Below are positions 1 through 5,962 of a stretch of 24,153 bases of DNA, piece by piece. Positions within the stretch are counted from its first letter, which is position 1; every line of letters begins with the position of its first letter. Source of the DNA: UMGS1002 sp050946195 (GTDB lineage Bacteria; Bacillota; Clostridia; Oscillospirales; CAG-272); assembly GCA_050946195.1 (NCBI GenBank), contig JBMNUI010000028.1, forward strand, positions 1 through 24,153, given 5' to 3'. The notes under the pieces are model-generated. The model saw nothing but the letters and a program-made list of their open reading frames with translations, had not been told where the DNA came from and did no database searches. The position numbers and the translations under genes are program-made.

Positions 1-945
1 AAGTTCAAAGTATGTAGGAATTACTGCATTCTCGGAATAACATACGCTTGAATAATATGCCAAAGCTTCAAGGATAATGCCGGTTCTGAGCTCGTCCTTT
101 GTCGCCACGGGCACCATCAGGGCGTGGAGATTCGGGCTTACATGCCAATAGCTCTCCTGATTCAGATCGTACTTCGGCAGCGGTATAATGCCGAAATCTG
201 TGTTCATTTCGCGCAGACGCGTCGCCCCGTACATAGTCCATGTGGTAGACAGCGCATGACCGTCCATAAAGAGATTGAGATCGTTTTCAAGATAAGTCAT
301 GTTGTTGGTGCTGAATATATCGAGAAGTCTCGTATAGACATCTACAAATCGCTGCTCAAAACAGTAAAAATAAGGTATTCCGCTCTCCGACTGTTTCATA
401 ATCTCTGCATCCGACGAGGTAAGATATGCTTCATAAAAGCTAGTAGCGTTCCAACAGAGCATGCCGTACCTGTCGTCGCGTGTATTCTTCCCGTCGCCGT
501 TGAGGTCTGCAACCGCTACAAGCCCCATCTTCCGCATCTCGTCAAGGGTCCAGGTACCATCTCTTGCCATCGTATACAAATCGTCAAGACCGAGGTCTTC
601 GTGAAGTTTCTTGTTGAAATACACCGCCCTGGCATTATCGATTCCGGTAATGAGAAAATCGGACAGCGTATAAAAGAGCTTTCCGGCAACCGAAAGCTTT
701 TGTTGTGCATTCTGATCCCACCAAGGCATGCTGAGATCAATTCCGTCAAGATCGTAAAAATCAACGACCGCACCGATATTAATGAATTTTCTGACGTTCG
801 AGAGATTTACCGTCATCAAATCAAAGGTTACGTCCCCGGCGTTTATCTCTTTAAACATCTCGTCTACGGTGTACTCACTGTCTACGACATCGATGTCAAG
901 TAGCTCTTCGACCTTTAATGTCCGCTCATATATAGAGTCCATACC
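1..945 (-). pseudogene. ABC sugar-type extracellular solute-binding protein, N-terminally truncated, runs off window
   Basis: The minus strand is open from 945 to base 1 (314 codons from the ATG at 942) with no stop. The protein resembles family 1 extracellular solute-binding proteins: it opens with MDSIYERTLKVEELLDID, a block that normally lies roughly 60 residues into the mature protein, and continues with a YFNKKL/LGL stretch, a TWTLDEM block, a calcium-loop-like DLNGDGKNTRDDRYG and TDFGIIPLPKYD. There is no signal peptide or lipobox, and an in-frame TGA (946-948) lies immediately upstream. It cannot be exported as it stands, so I call it a 5'-truncated remnant of a lipoprotein that would deliver a carbohydrate-like ligand to an ABC importer. 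The 3' end is outside the window. Family identity is well supported; the pseudogene status follows from the missing N-terminus and the adjoining foreign fragment. Confidence 0.75.
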
Positions 946-1051
946 TCACCTTTTTCATCAACTCGAAGAGTTCATTTTTCTTATCGCTATAAGCGAAGAG
1001 TTTATCGGCAAATGACTCGTAAAACGGCACCCATTGATAAGCATTATCCAT
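926..1051 (-). pseudogene. N-terminal fragment resembling an McrB-type restriction protein
   Basis: A 41-codon ORF starts at ATG 1049-1051 behind a strong SD (GGAGG, 7-base spacing) and stops at 926-928. Its start, with the motif WVPFYESFADKL, followed by a charged stretch and LMKKV, resembles the N-terminus of McrB-like 5-methylcytosine restriction proteins (typically WxPFYxEFADKLL and then a lysine-rich helix). From about residue 36 (RYGLYI) the resemblance ends; that codon stretch overlaps the start of the solute-binding-protein remnant in another reading frame. It therefore looks like the first ~35 codons of a large gene joined by deletion or recombination to an unrelated gene. The assignment rests on a short motif only, so it is tentative. 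It could instead be a free-standing small ORF. Confidence 0.5.
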
Positions 1052-1069
1052 TTATTTTCCTCCATAATT

Positions 1070-1384
1070 TTATTTGTCCCTCGAGCGGACTCCTATATGC
1101 TCAACGCCAAGCGTCTGTAACCCGTCGTTTCTCTCATCAAGAGAGCAACCCTGAAAAGTCGACAGAACATACTCATAAGCAAGGCTCTCTTTGTCTTTGC
1201 CGAGTGCGAGTTTTGCGAGCGACAACAATTCCTTTGCCTCAATACAGAGTTTTACGGATGGATAATAGTCACCTTTTTCAATAGCATTCATCGTTTGCCG
1301 ACTAACACTGATTGCTTCTGCCAAATCTTTTTGTGTCATATCAAGAGCGGCGCGTGCTGCTTTTAGTTTTAGATTTTTTGCCAC
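1070..1384 (-). CDS. Xre-family HTH regulator with an atypical C-terminus
   Basis: 104-aa protein beginning at GTG 1382-1384. Residues 4-50 are a clean Cro/C1-type helix-turn-helix (NLKLKAARAALDMTQKDLAE, then VSRQTMNAIEKGDYYPSVKLCI). Small regulators of this subfamily are normally about 65-70 aa and end with an ICKALGKTLDDLFW-like helix. Here the resemblance stops after KLCI and is replaced by about 54 residues (EAKELLSLAKLALGKDKES and onward) that I do not recognise. It may be a fusion or junction artefact of the same rearrangement that produced the two downstream fragments. The DNA-binding domain looks intact. A good SigmaA promoter lies upstream (1436-1464). An upstream ATG (1390-1392) is out of frame, so the GTG is preferred. 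The start carries only a weak SD. Confidence 0.7.
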   Translation of the reverse strand: MAKNLKLKAARAALDMTQKDLAEAISVSRQTMNAIEKGDYYPSVKLCIEAKELLSLAKLALGKDKESLAYEYVLSTFQGCSLDERNDGLQTLGVEHIGVRSRDK

Positions 1385-1435
1385 AGTATCTCATCCCCAA
1401 TCTCCTACAACTATCTTGGCGAATGCTGCTATCTT

Positions 1436-1464
1436 ATTATAGCACGAGACATTACAAAAAGCAA
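1436..1464 (-). promoter_or_regulatory. SigmaA-type promoter of the xre gene
   Basis: The minus strand reads TTGCTT (1459-1464), a 17-base spacer, then TATAAT (1436-1441), about 50 bases before the GTG start of the Xre gene. Spacing and -10 are consensus; the -35 matches at four of six positions. Confidence 0.7.
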
Positions 1465-1498
1465 AGTATATTTGACTAAAATTAAAGTTATATCTACA

Positions 1499-1541
1499 CA
1501 AAAATCCCGCTGCCTTCCGGAGGAAACCGGCTGGCATCGGG
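1499..1541 (-). terminator. Imperfect long hairpin with T-run upstream of xre
   Basis: Arms 1506-1520 and 1527-1541 pair at 12 of 15 positions around a 6-base loop; on the minus strand the stem is followed by ATTTTTG (1499-1505). This is the third terminator-like hairpin after tmRNA and sits just upstream of the xre promoter. Confidence 0.55.
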
Positions 1542-1579
1542 GCAAATTCATGTCTGGTGCATCATGACACGATAGGGTG

Positions 1580-1602
1580 CAAAAAAGGCGTAAAAAACGC
1601 CT
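1580..1602 (-). terminator. Short intrinsic terminator after tmRNA
   Basis: On the minus strand a 6-bp stem AGGCGT/ACGCCT with a T-rich loop is followed by TTTTT, giving a standard intrinsic terminator downstream of tmRNA. Confidence 0.6.
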
Positions 1603-1632
1603 CTCAAAACGTCGCAGTTTTTCCTCTGAAAT

Positions 1633-1665
1633 GCGAAAAAGCCCAGCATTGCTGGGCTTTTTCGC
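1633..1665 (-). terminator. Strong hairpin immediately after tmRNA
   Basis: A nearly perfect inverted repeat (arms 1633-1648 and 1650-1665, 16 bp) has A-runs in the left arm and T-runs in the right arm, so it can terminate in either direction. It lies 34 bases past the CCA end of tmRNA and is its likely primary terminator. Confidence 0.8.
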
Positions 1666-1699
1666 TTCTCGTCATTCTATCAATAGATGGTATTTGATT

Positions 1700-2057
1700 T
1701 GGTGGAGGCGAGGGGAATCGAACCCCTGTCCGAAAATCCATCAATACGGCTTTCTCCGGGTGCATTATGTCTTTTTTGATTCCCTGCCGGCCGCCGACAT
1801 ACAGGCTGCCGGTGCGGTAAGCCGTCTTGTACATGAATCCGGCCGACGGCCCTCCGGAATCACGTTTACCGCTCGCTGACGTTCAGTCCCGGGCTGCGGT
1901 ACTCCCGGGAGGAACGAGCTGCCTTATGGCAGCGGCACCGCTTACGCGGCCAGTGCGACTCTATCGTTCGCGTTTAATTTGTTTGGGCAGTTTAAGAGTT
2001 ACCCGGCTCTACCCGCTTACCGTATGTCAGAATCCCCGTCGAAACCATTGCGCCCCC
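1700..2057 (-). ncRNA. ssrA: Transfer-messenger RNA (tmRNA)
   Basis: One-piece tmRNA of 358 bases. The 5' end GGGGGCGCAATGGTTTCGAC (from 2057) and the 3' end with the T-arm GGTTCGATTCC and CGCCTCCACCA (ending 1700) pair in a 7-bp acceptor stem with one G-U; the CCA is encoded. The tag reading frame is at 1942-1971: resume codon GCG, peptide ANDRVALAA, stop TAA. The tag ends in ALAA, the usual signal for ClpXP-type proteases. The RNA enters stalled ribosomes with SmpB, adds the tag and releases the ribosome. SmpB is encoded 1 kb upstream on the same strand. An upstream promoter is not obvious: the AT-rich sequence at 2059-2067 has a possible -10 but no good -35. Confidence 0.96.
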
Positions 2058-2181
2058 ATTTATATTACGCAAATTGCTGTTGTTATTTTTGACATTATTA
2101 CTGTCTTTCAGTCGTTTTTTCTACAGCCGCAAAATTTTGCAGTCGTCAATTGTCAGATCCTTGATATTGCTGTTGTCACTA

Positions 2182-2709
2182 TTAATCCTCTTCTCCCACA
2201 AAGGTCACGACCTCGCCGAGCGGCTTTCTCGGCCTTTTGGGGGTGTCAGCCGCAGGCTCGCCCACCGGGACCAGCGCCACCGGCCGCCGGGAGTCGGGAA
2301 TGCTAAGATACCTCCGGCATTCTTCCTCGTCAAAAGCGCCGACAAAGCAGCTCCCCAGCCCCATCTCGGCTGCCATGAGCATCAGGTGGTCAATAGCGCA
2401 GGCGGTGTCCTGAATTGCAAAGAGGTCTGTCCCGCGCTCACCAAAACGCGCCTCCAGTTTTTCGGCATCAGTGCAGACTACAAAAACCGCCGCCGCGCTG
2501 CGGAGCCACTCGCCGCGGTAAATCGTCGGGACAAATCCGTTTATCTTCTCCCTGCCGCGCACGACATAAAAGTGCCATGACTGATAGTTGCAGGCGTTGG
2601 GAGCCACCGTCGCGGCTTCAAGCAGCTTTGTAATTTCGTCATCAGTCAGCCGGCGCCCGGTAAACCCGCGGACAGAGCGCCGTTTGTTCATCAGCTCATG
2701 AAAATTCAT
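2182..2709 (-). CDS. Nitroreductase family protein
   Basis: 175-aa protein of the FMN-dependent nitroreductase superfamily, which catalyses NAD(P)H-dependent two-electron reductions of varied substrates. Visible features are the N-terminal FMN-phosphate motif RRSVRGF (residues 10-16), the VAPNACNYQSW block that lines the FMN site, and the C-terminal GLGSCFVGAF motif with a VPVGEP strand. Length is typical of the short subgroup. I chose ATG 2707-2709, which has GGAGG nine bases upstream and matches the family start; a longer reading frame to 2772 runs into the preceding gene. It starts 17 bases after the DUF2087 gene and is probably the last gene of the smpB operon. The physiological substrate is unknown. 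Confidence 0.9.
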   Translation of the reverse strand: MNFHELMNKRRSVRGFTGRRLTDDEITKLLEAATVAPNACNYQSWHFYVVRGREKINGFVPTIYRGEWLRSAAAVFVVCTDAEKLEARFGERGTDLFAIQDTACAIDHLMLMAAEMGLGSCFVGAFDEEECRRYLSIPDSRRPVALVPVGEPAADTPKRPRKPLGEVVTFVGEED

Positions 2710-2726
2710 TTTCTGTAAGCCTCCAT

Positions 2727-3032
2727 TTAAAGCCCGAATGACATAATCGTCGGCTGTTCTTCCTCCAGCCAATAGGCGGTACAGCCGGATTTGCGGTTCA
2801 GGAACCCTTTGTCATAAAGCTCACGCCTGAGCATCGCCCAGTCCCCGAATGTGTGCCACTGATTTAAAATCTGGTTGACTTCCTTTTCGGTATAAATCAC
2901 GCCCGCCTGAAATTTTGAGGCAAGGTAGAAAAGCGAGAGAATTTTATACTTCTGCTTTGCCAGATATATCTTCAGCCTTCCCTCGCCGTCAAGAAACTTC
3001 CTAAGCTCATAAGCAGAATTAATGTTATCCAT
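2727..3032 (-). CDS. DUF2087 domain-containing protein
   Basis: 101-aa small protein matching the DUF2087 pattern: an N-terminal GRLKIYLAKQKYKILSLFYL helix block (about residues 18-37), YTEKEVNQILNQWH (47-60), then WAMLRRELYDKGFLNR (65-80) and a terminal YWL. The domain has a winged-helix-like character and is often found attached to or next to HTH regulators; its biochemical role is not established. Its ATG shares one base with the TGA of smpB (TGATG), so translation is probably coupled. No cysteine cluster, signal peptide or membrane segment is present. It lies between smpB and a nitroreductase gene, which gives no firm functional clue. Confidence 0.85.
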   Translation of the reverse strand: MDNINSAYELRKFLDGEGRLKIYLAKQKYKILSLFYLASKFQAGVIYTEKEVNQILNQWHTFGDWAMLRRELYDKGFLNRKSGCTAYWLEEEQPTIMSFGL

Positions 3033-3505
3033 CAGACATCCCGGCTCCGGTTCCGCATTCGCCGCTCGATTTCGCGTTCGGCTTCCTTTTTAGCTATAGC
3101 CTCGCGCTTGTCGTAAAGCTTTTTGCCCCGACAGAGCCCGACCTCAAGCTTGACGCGCGACCCCGAAAAATAAAGCGAAAGCGGCACAAGCGTATACCCC
3201 TTCTGGTTGACCAGCCCTGCAAGCCTCATTATTTCCTTTTTGTGCATGAGCAGCTTTTTGTCGCGCAGGGGGTTGTGGTTGAATATATTTCCCTTTTCAT
3301 ACGGGCTGATGTGCATTCCGACGGCGTAGAGCTCGCCGTTCTTTATCGTGCAGTAGGAATCCTTGAGGTTGACCGCGCCGGCCCTGATGCTCTTGACCTC
3401 GGTGCCGCAGAGCGCAATGCCGGCCTCGTAGCTGTCGTCGACAAAATAATCGTGGCGGGCTTTTTTGTTTTGGGCAATAAGCTTGCCGCCTTTTTTGACC
3501 GACAT
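3032..3505 (-). CDS. smpB: SsrA-binding protein SmpB
   Basis: 157-aa tmRNA-binding protein, the obligatory partner of ssrA in trans-translation. The OB-fold core shows NKKARHDYFVDDSYEAGIAL, then GTEVKSIRAGAVNLKDSYC, HISPYEKGNIFNHNP and the KEIMRL block. The C-terminal tail GKKLYDKREAIAKKEAER is the basic helix that reads the empty mRNA channel. I chose ATG 3503-3505, which begins with MSVKKGGKLIAQNKK and has a GAGGG SD. The same frame is open for about 100 more codons upstream, but that stretch contains the promoter and has no SmpB-like sequence. First gene of the smpB-DUF2087-nitroreductase operon, 1 kb from ssrA on the same strand. Confidence 0.97.
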   Translation of the reverse strand: MSVKKGGKLIAQNKKARHDYFVDDSYEAGIALCGTEVKSIRAGAVNLKDSYCTIKNGELYAVGMHISPYEKGNIFNHNPLRDKKLLMHKKEIMRLAGLVNQKGYTLVPLSLYFSGSRVKLEVGLCRGKKLYDKREAIAKKEAEREIERRMRNRSRDV

Positions 3506-3553
3506 AAACGCCCTCCCCTCAATAGTTTGCTCGCGGCACATCACGCCAGAGTA

Positions 3554-3582
3554 ATTATAACATAGAATCCGAAGAAAATCAA
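3554..3582 (-). promoter_or_regulatory. SigmaA promoter of the smpB operon
   Basis: The minus strand reads TTGATT (3577-3582), a 17-base spacer, then TATAAT (3554-3559), about 50 bases upstream of the smpB start. It is positioned after the stop of the lipoprotein gene. Confidence 0.8.
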
Positions 3583-3599
3583 GCGATATCTGACCCGGG

Positions 3600-4019
3600 T
3601 CAACTCTCCCCCGGCTCTGATTCTCCTGCCGTGTCGGTGTCGCCCGTATCCCCGCCGGGCGGACCGCACTTAAGGCAGGTCCTCGACTTCCCTGCCTTCT
3701 CCGCCTCTTCAATCGTCCCGCTCTCCACCGCCGCGGATCTTGCCAGCGAGCTGCAGGACCTGTCATAATGCCAGACACCGCCGCTCTTTGTCCAGTATAC
3801 AATGATGTTCCCCTCCGTGTCGGTGTCGGGGGGCTTTGTTTCTTTTTCTGTCGAGGTACTTGCCGCGGCCGCTATGCTCTCTGATATCGCGGCAAGCTTG
3901 TCTGGCGTGATAGTTTCTCCGGCATAAAAATCGCCTCCTGATAACGAATACTCCGAGCAACCGGAGAGCACGACGAGCAGACAGAGCAAAAATACCGCAA
4001 ACGCAACACTTTTCTTCAC
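3600..4019 (-). CDS. Putative lipoprotein with a small Cys-containing domain
   Basis: 139-aa protein with a lipoprotein signal peptide: MKK, a hydrophobic stretch to about residue 18, and lipobox LSGC with the acylated cysteine at residue 21. A low-complexity Ser/Thr/Glu linker follows. The C-terminal half has VYWTKSGGVWHYDRSCSSL, then a SGTIEEAEKAGKSRTCLKCG block. This YW..G..WH.d..C.sL...SGT..EA..aGK..C..C pattern recurs in short extracytoplasmic domains and could bind a metal through its His and three Cys; function is unknown. The tail is acidic. The start is GTG 4017-4019 with GGAGG eight bases upstream. Only 3 bases separate it from the Xre/TPR regulator stop, so the two are almost certainly one operon. 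Confidence 0.8.
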   Translation of the reverse strand: MKKSVAFAVFLLCLLVVLSGCSEYSLSGGDFYAGETITPDKLAAISESIAAAASTSTEKETKPPDTDTEGNIIVYWTKSGGVWHYDRSCSSLARSAAVESGTIEEAEKAGKSRTCLKCGPPGGDTGDTDTAGESEPGES

Positions 4020-4022
4020 CCG

Positions 4023-4913
4023 TCAGACCTCCGTGTCCGAGAGCATTTTCTCAAGCAGGTTTAACTTGCCGGCCGAATATTCATATGCGCCCCGATAGTC
4101 GCCAATCTCCTTGGAGCAGAGCTCAAGGTCATAAAAGATATTGTAGTAAAAGGGCTTAGGTGCAACAATATGCGAATTTAGAATCTCAAGCAAAAGCTCC
4201 CGCGCCCCATGGTACCTGCCCTCCCGGACCGCCACCTTTGCCTGTATGTGCGTATCATAGGGATTTTGGGTGTCCTCGTAACCGGGGTTTTTAAGTTGGC
4301 TCAGCTCCGCCCCATCCATGAGCCTCTCCAGTAAAACGACATAAACGCAAAAAGGGTCGCCGAAGGCCAGCCCTTCGCTCACTTTCTGCCCGGGCAGCTC
4401 TCCCCCCAGCGTCTGGGAAATTCGCCGCATGTACCGAAGATATATGCCGGCCTCGGCAAGTATGGTCCCGCTGTCGTATGCGCTCCTGCCGGCATACTCG
4501 GCGGCCTCCTCAAAGAAGTGAGCCGCCTGCCGGAGCTTGCCGGCACTGAATTTTTCCTTGGCTATTCCCGCGCAGCACTTGGCCAGAATCAGGTTTATCT
4601 CGTCGTCGCCCTCAAGACCTGAGGAGAGGCACAAATCCCTGCAGATTTCAAGTTCTCCGCCCCTGAACGCCCGCCTGATGTTTTCGATCAGGTACATCTT
4701 GCGGTACATCAGCTCGTCCTCACCCTCGGCCAAAAGATAGCCGGGGGAAACATTCAGCCGGCCGGCAATATACAGCAGTGTATCGAGCGAGGGGGTAGCC
4801 GCGCCGCTCTCAATCCGGCTGAGCATATTCCGCGTGATCCTGTCCCCTGCAAGCTGCTTTTGGGTCATGTCCTTTGCGGTGCGGATGCGCCTGATTTTCT
4901 CGCCAAGCCGCAT
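4023..4913 (-). CDS. Xre-family transcriptional regulator with TPR-like C-terminal domain
   Basis: 296-aa protein. Residues 4-60 are an HTH_3 domain (KIRRIRTAKDMTQKQLAG, then ITRNMLSRIESGAATPSLDTLLYIA and LNVSPGYLL). The remaining 230 residues are helical with TPR-like repeats (for example AAHFFEEAAEYAGR, AREGRYHGARELLLEIL-like and ELCSKEIGDYRGAYEYS blocks). This architecture is shared by PlcR/Rgg-type regulators, many of which respond to short peptides, but no peptide gene is visible nearby, so the ligand is unknown. ATG 4911-4913 has a GGAG SD. The gene has its own consensus promoter (4991-5019) and is divergent from the TraX-like gene. A lipoprotein gene follows after 3 bases and may be part of the same sensing unit. 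Confidence 0.88.
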   Translation of the reverse strand: MRLGEKIRRIRTAKDMTQKQLAGDRITRNMLSRIESGAATPSLDTLLYIAGRLNVSPGYLLAEGEDELMYRKMYLIENIRRAFRGGELEICRDLCLSSGLEGDDEINLILAKCCAGIAKEKFSAGKLRQAAHFFEEAAEYAGRSAYDSGTILAEAGIYLRYMRRISQTLGGELPGQKVSEGLAFGDPFCVYVVLLERLMDGAELSQLKNPGYEDTQNPYDTHIQAKVAVREGRYHGARELLLEILNSHIVAPKPFYYNIFYDLELCSKEIGDYRGAYEYSAGKLNLLEKMLSDTEV

Positions 4914-4990
4914 ATCTCGGGCTCCTTTCTTTTATGTTTATGTGCCGGGCGGTATAACGCCATTTCCGTATGCTTCCAGCCTCCGGCTTT

Positions 4991-5019
4991 ATTATACCAG
5001 ATAAAGCTGAATTTATCAA
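4991..5019 (-). promoter_or_regulatory. SigmaA promoter of the Xre/TPR-lipoprotein operon
   Basis: The minus strand reads TTGATA (5014-5019), a 17-base spacer, then TATAAT (4991-4996). It lies about 80 bases upstream of the regulator's ATG, in the divergent region shared with the TraX-like gene. Confidence 0.8.
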
Positions 5020-5046
5020 TTATTTTCGATTTTTCAGAGAAAACAC

Positions 5047-5075
5047 TTCAACACTCTGCGGTTTTGATGTATAAT
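5047..5075 (+). promoter_or_regulatory. Promoter of the TraX-like gene
   Basis: TTCAAC (5047-5052), a 17-base spacer and a perfect TATAAT (5070-5075). Predicted transcription start is near 5082, only a few bases before a strong SD (AAGGAGGT, 5086-5093). Confidence 0.65.
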
Positions 5076-5135
5076 CAAAAAAAACAAGGAGGTACTCGGG
5101 CAGGGCGGGTTTTGCCCGGCTGTCCCAGACTGCAA

Positions 5136-5900
5136 ATGAGCACGCTTGTACTTAAAATCATCGCCTGTCTTGCGATGCTGAGCGACCATGTTGGCTATTT
5201 TGCAAGGTACGGCTTTTCGGAATACGAGAACATCCTGCGGGGTTTCGGGAGAGTTGCCTTTCCGATTTACTGCTACCTCATCGCCTTCGGGTTCCGCAAA
5301 ACAAGTAACAAATACAAATACCTTTTGCGGCTTCTGGTGCTCGGCATAATTTCGGAGGTGCCGTTTCACTATTGCTTTTACGGAGAGGTGTCCTTTGCCT
5401 TCGAAAATGTCTACTATACCCTCTCGCTCGGCCTGCTCAGCCTGATTTTATTTGACCTGATGTTAAAATCCGGCGGGCCGAAATATCTCGCCCTCCTGCC
5501 GGTGGTACTGGCGTCGTTTACCGCGCAACATCTGGGAACCGATTACGGCGCCGACGGCGTGCTCCTCATATTCTTCTTTTACCTTGCCGGGTCAAACAAA
5601 CTGGCCCTCTCGGTCTCTGGCCTTGTCTTTGCCGCTCGAAAATACATATTCGCCGCAGGTAACGGATTCTGGAGCTCACTTGTCGGCTCGCGCCCCTTCT
5701 CGCTGACTGTCCGGCCTTGGGAGCAATTACAGCTTTTAGCCGCGCTCGCGCTGGTCCCCATACTCCTGTGCAACAGTAAACGCGGATATAATCCGAAATC
5801 CCCCGTCGTGCAGAAGGTCATCCAGTATTCCTTCTATTTTTTCTACCCGGTGCACATACTTATACTCGGTCTGATTTTCAGGAACTTTATCATCAAATAA
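5136..5900 (+). CDS. TraX-family integral membrane protein
   Basis: 254-aa polytopic membrane protein. The opening MSTLVLKIIACLAMLSDHVG matches chromosomal TraX-like proteins (LKIIAx.xMlIDHiG), and FGRVAFPIYCYLIAFGF and ISEVPFHY are further family blocks. At least seven hydrophobic segments are evident, ending in a segment around FFYPVHILILGLIF. F-plasmid TraX acetylates pilin, and the family is related to membrane acyltransferases; the role of chromosomal homologues is unknown. ATG 5136-5138 fits the family start, but no SD precedes it directly. The only strong SD is 43 bases upstream with a GC-rich hairpin between, so an upstream start in the same frame (TTG 5112 or ATG 5067) cannot be excluded. 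A terminator follows at 5905. Confidence 0.85.
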   Translation: MSTLVLKIIACLAMLSDHVGYFARYGFSEYENILRGFGRVAFPIYCYLIAFGFRKTSNKYKYLLRLLVLGIISEVPFHYCFYGEVSFAFENVYYTLSLGLLSLILFDLMLKSGGPKYLALLPVVLASFTAQHLGTDYGADGVLLIFFFYLAGSNKLALSVSGLVFAARKYIFAAGNGFWSSLVGSRPFSLTVRPWEQLQLLAALALVPILLCNSKRGYNPKSPVVQKVIQYSFYFFYPVHILILGLIFRNFIIK

Positions 5901-5904
5901 AGGC

Positions 5905-5939
5905 TCAGGCAGCCAAAAGGCACGGCTGCCTGATTTTTT
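5905..5939 (+). terminator. Intrinsic terminator of the TraX-like gene
   Basis: A 10-bp perfect stem (5905-5914 with 5924-5933) is followed by TTTTTT. It lies between the convergent TraX-like and tmcAL genes; the opposite strand has only a short T-run. Confidence 0.85.
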
Positions 5940-5962
5940 GGGACAGTCTGCCGGGTAAAGCC

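Larger units (their letters stand above)
1385..1699. other. Intergenic stretch between xre and tmRNA
   Basis: This 315-base stretch has no convincing coding sequence. It holds the xre promoter and three hairpins with T-runs on the minus strand (1499-1541, 1580-1602, 1633-1665), which end the tmRNA transcript and insulate it from xre. No copy of the tmRNA 3' end, which would mark an attachment site, was found here. Confidence 0.6.

Noticed and set aside
124..903. 259-codon plus-strand open frame
   Set aside because: It is antisense to the solute-binding-protein remnant, which matches a known family; the plus-strand protein shows no recognisable motif.
1..1699. Attachment-site repeat of the tmRNA 3' end, marking an integrated element
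   Set aside because: No second copy of the tmRNA 3' sequence and no integrase gene were found in the window; an element could still end outside it.
3591..3602. Perfect palindrome TGACCCGGGTCA upstream of the smpB promoter
   Set aside because: A 12-base palindrome is expected several times by chance in 24 kb, and this one overlaps a stop codon; no second copy was seen.
3506..3802. N-terminal extension of SmpB
   Set aside because: The frame is open, but the extension includes the smpB promoter and part of the lipoprotein gene, and its sequence is low-complexity and unlike SmpB.
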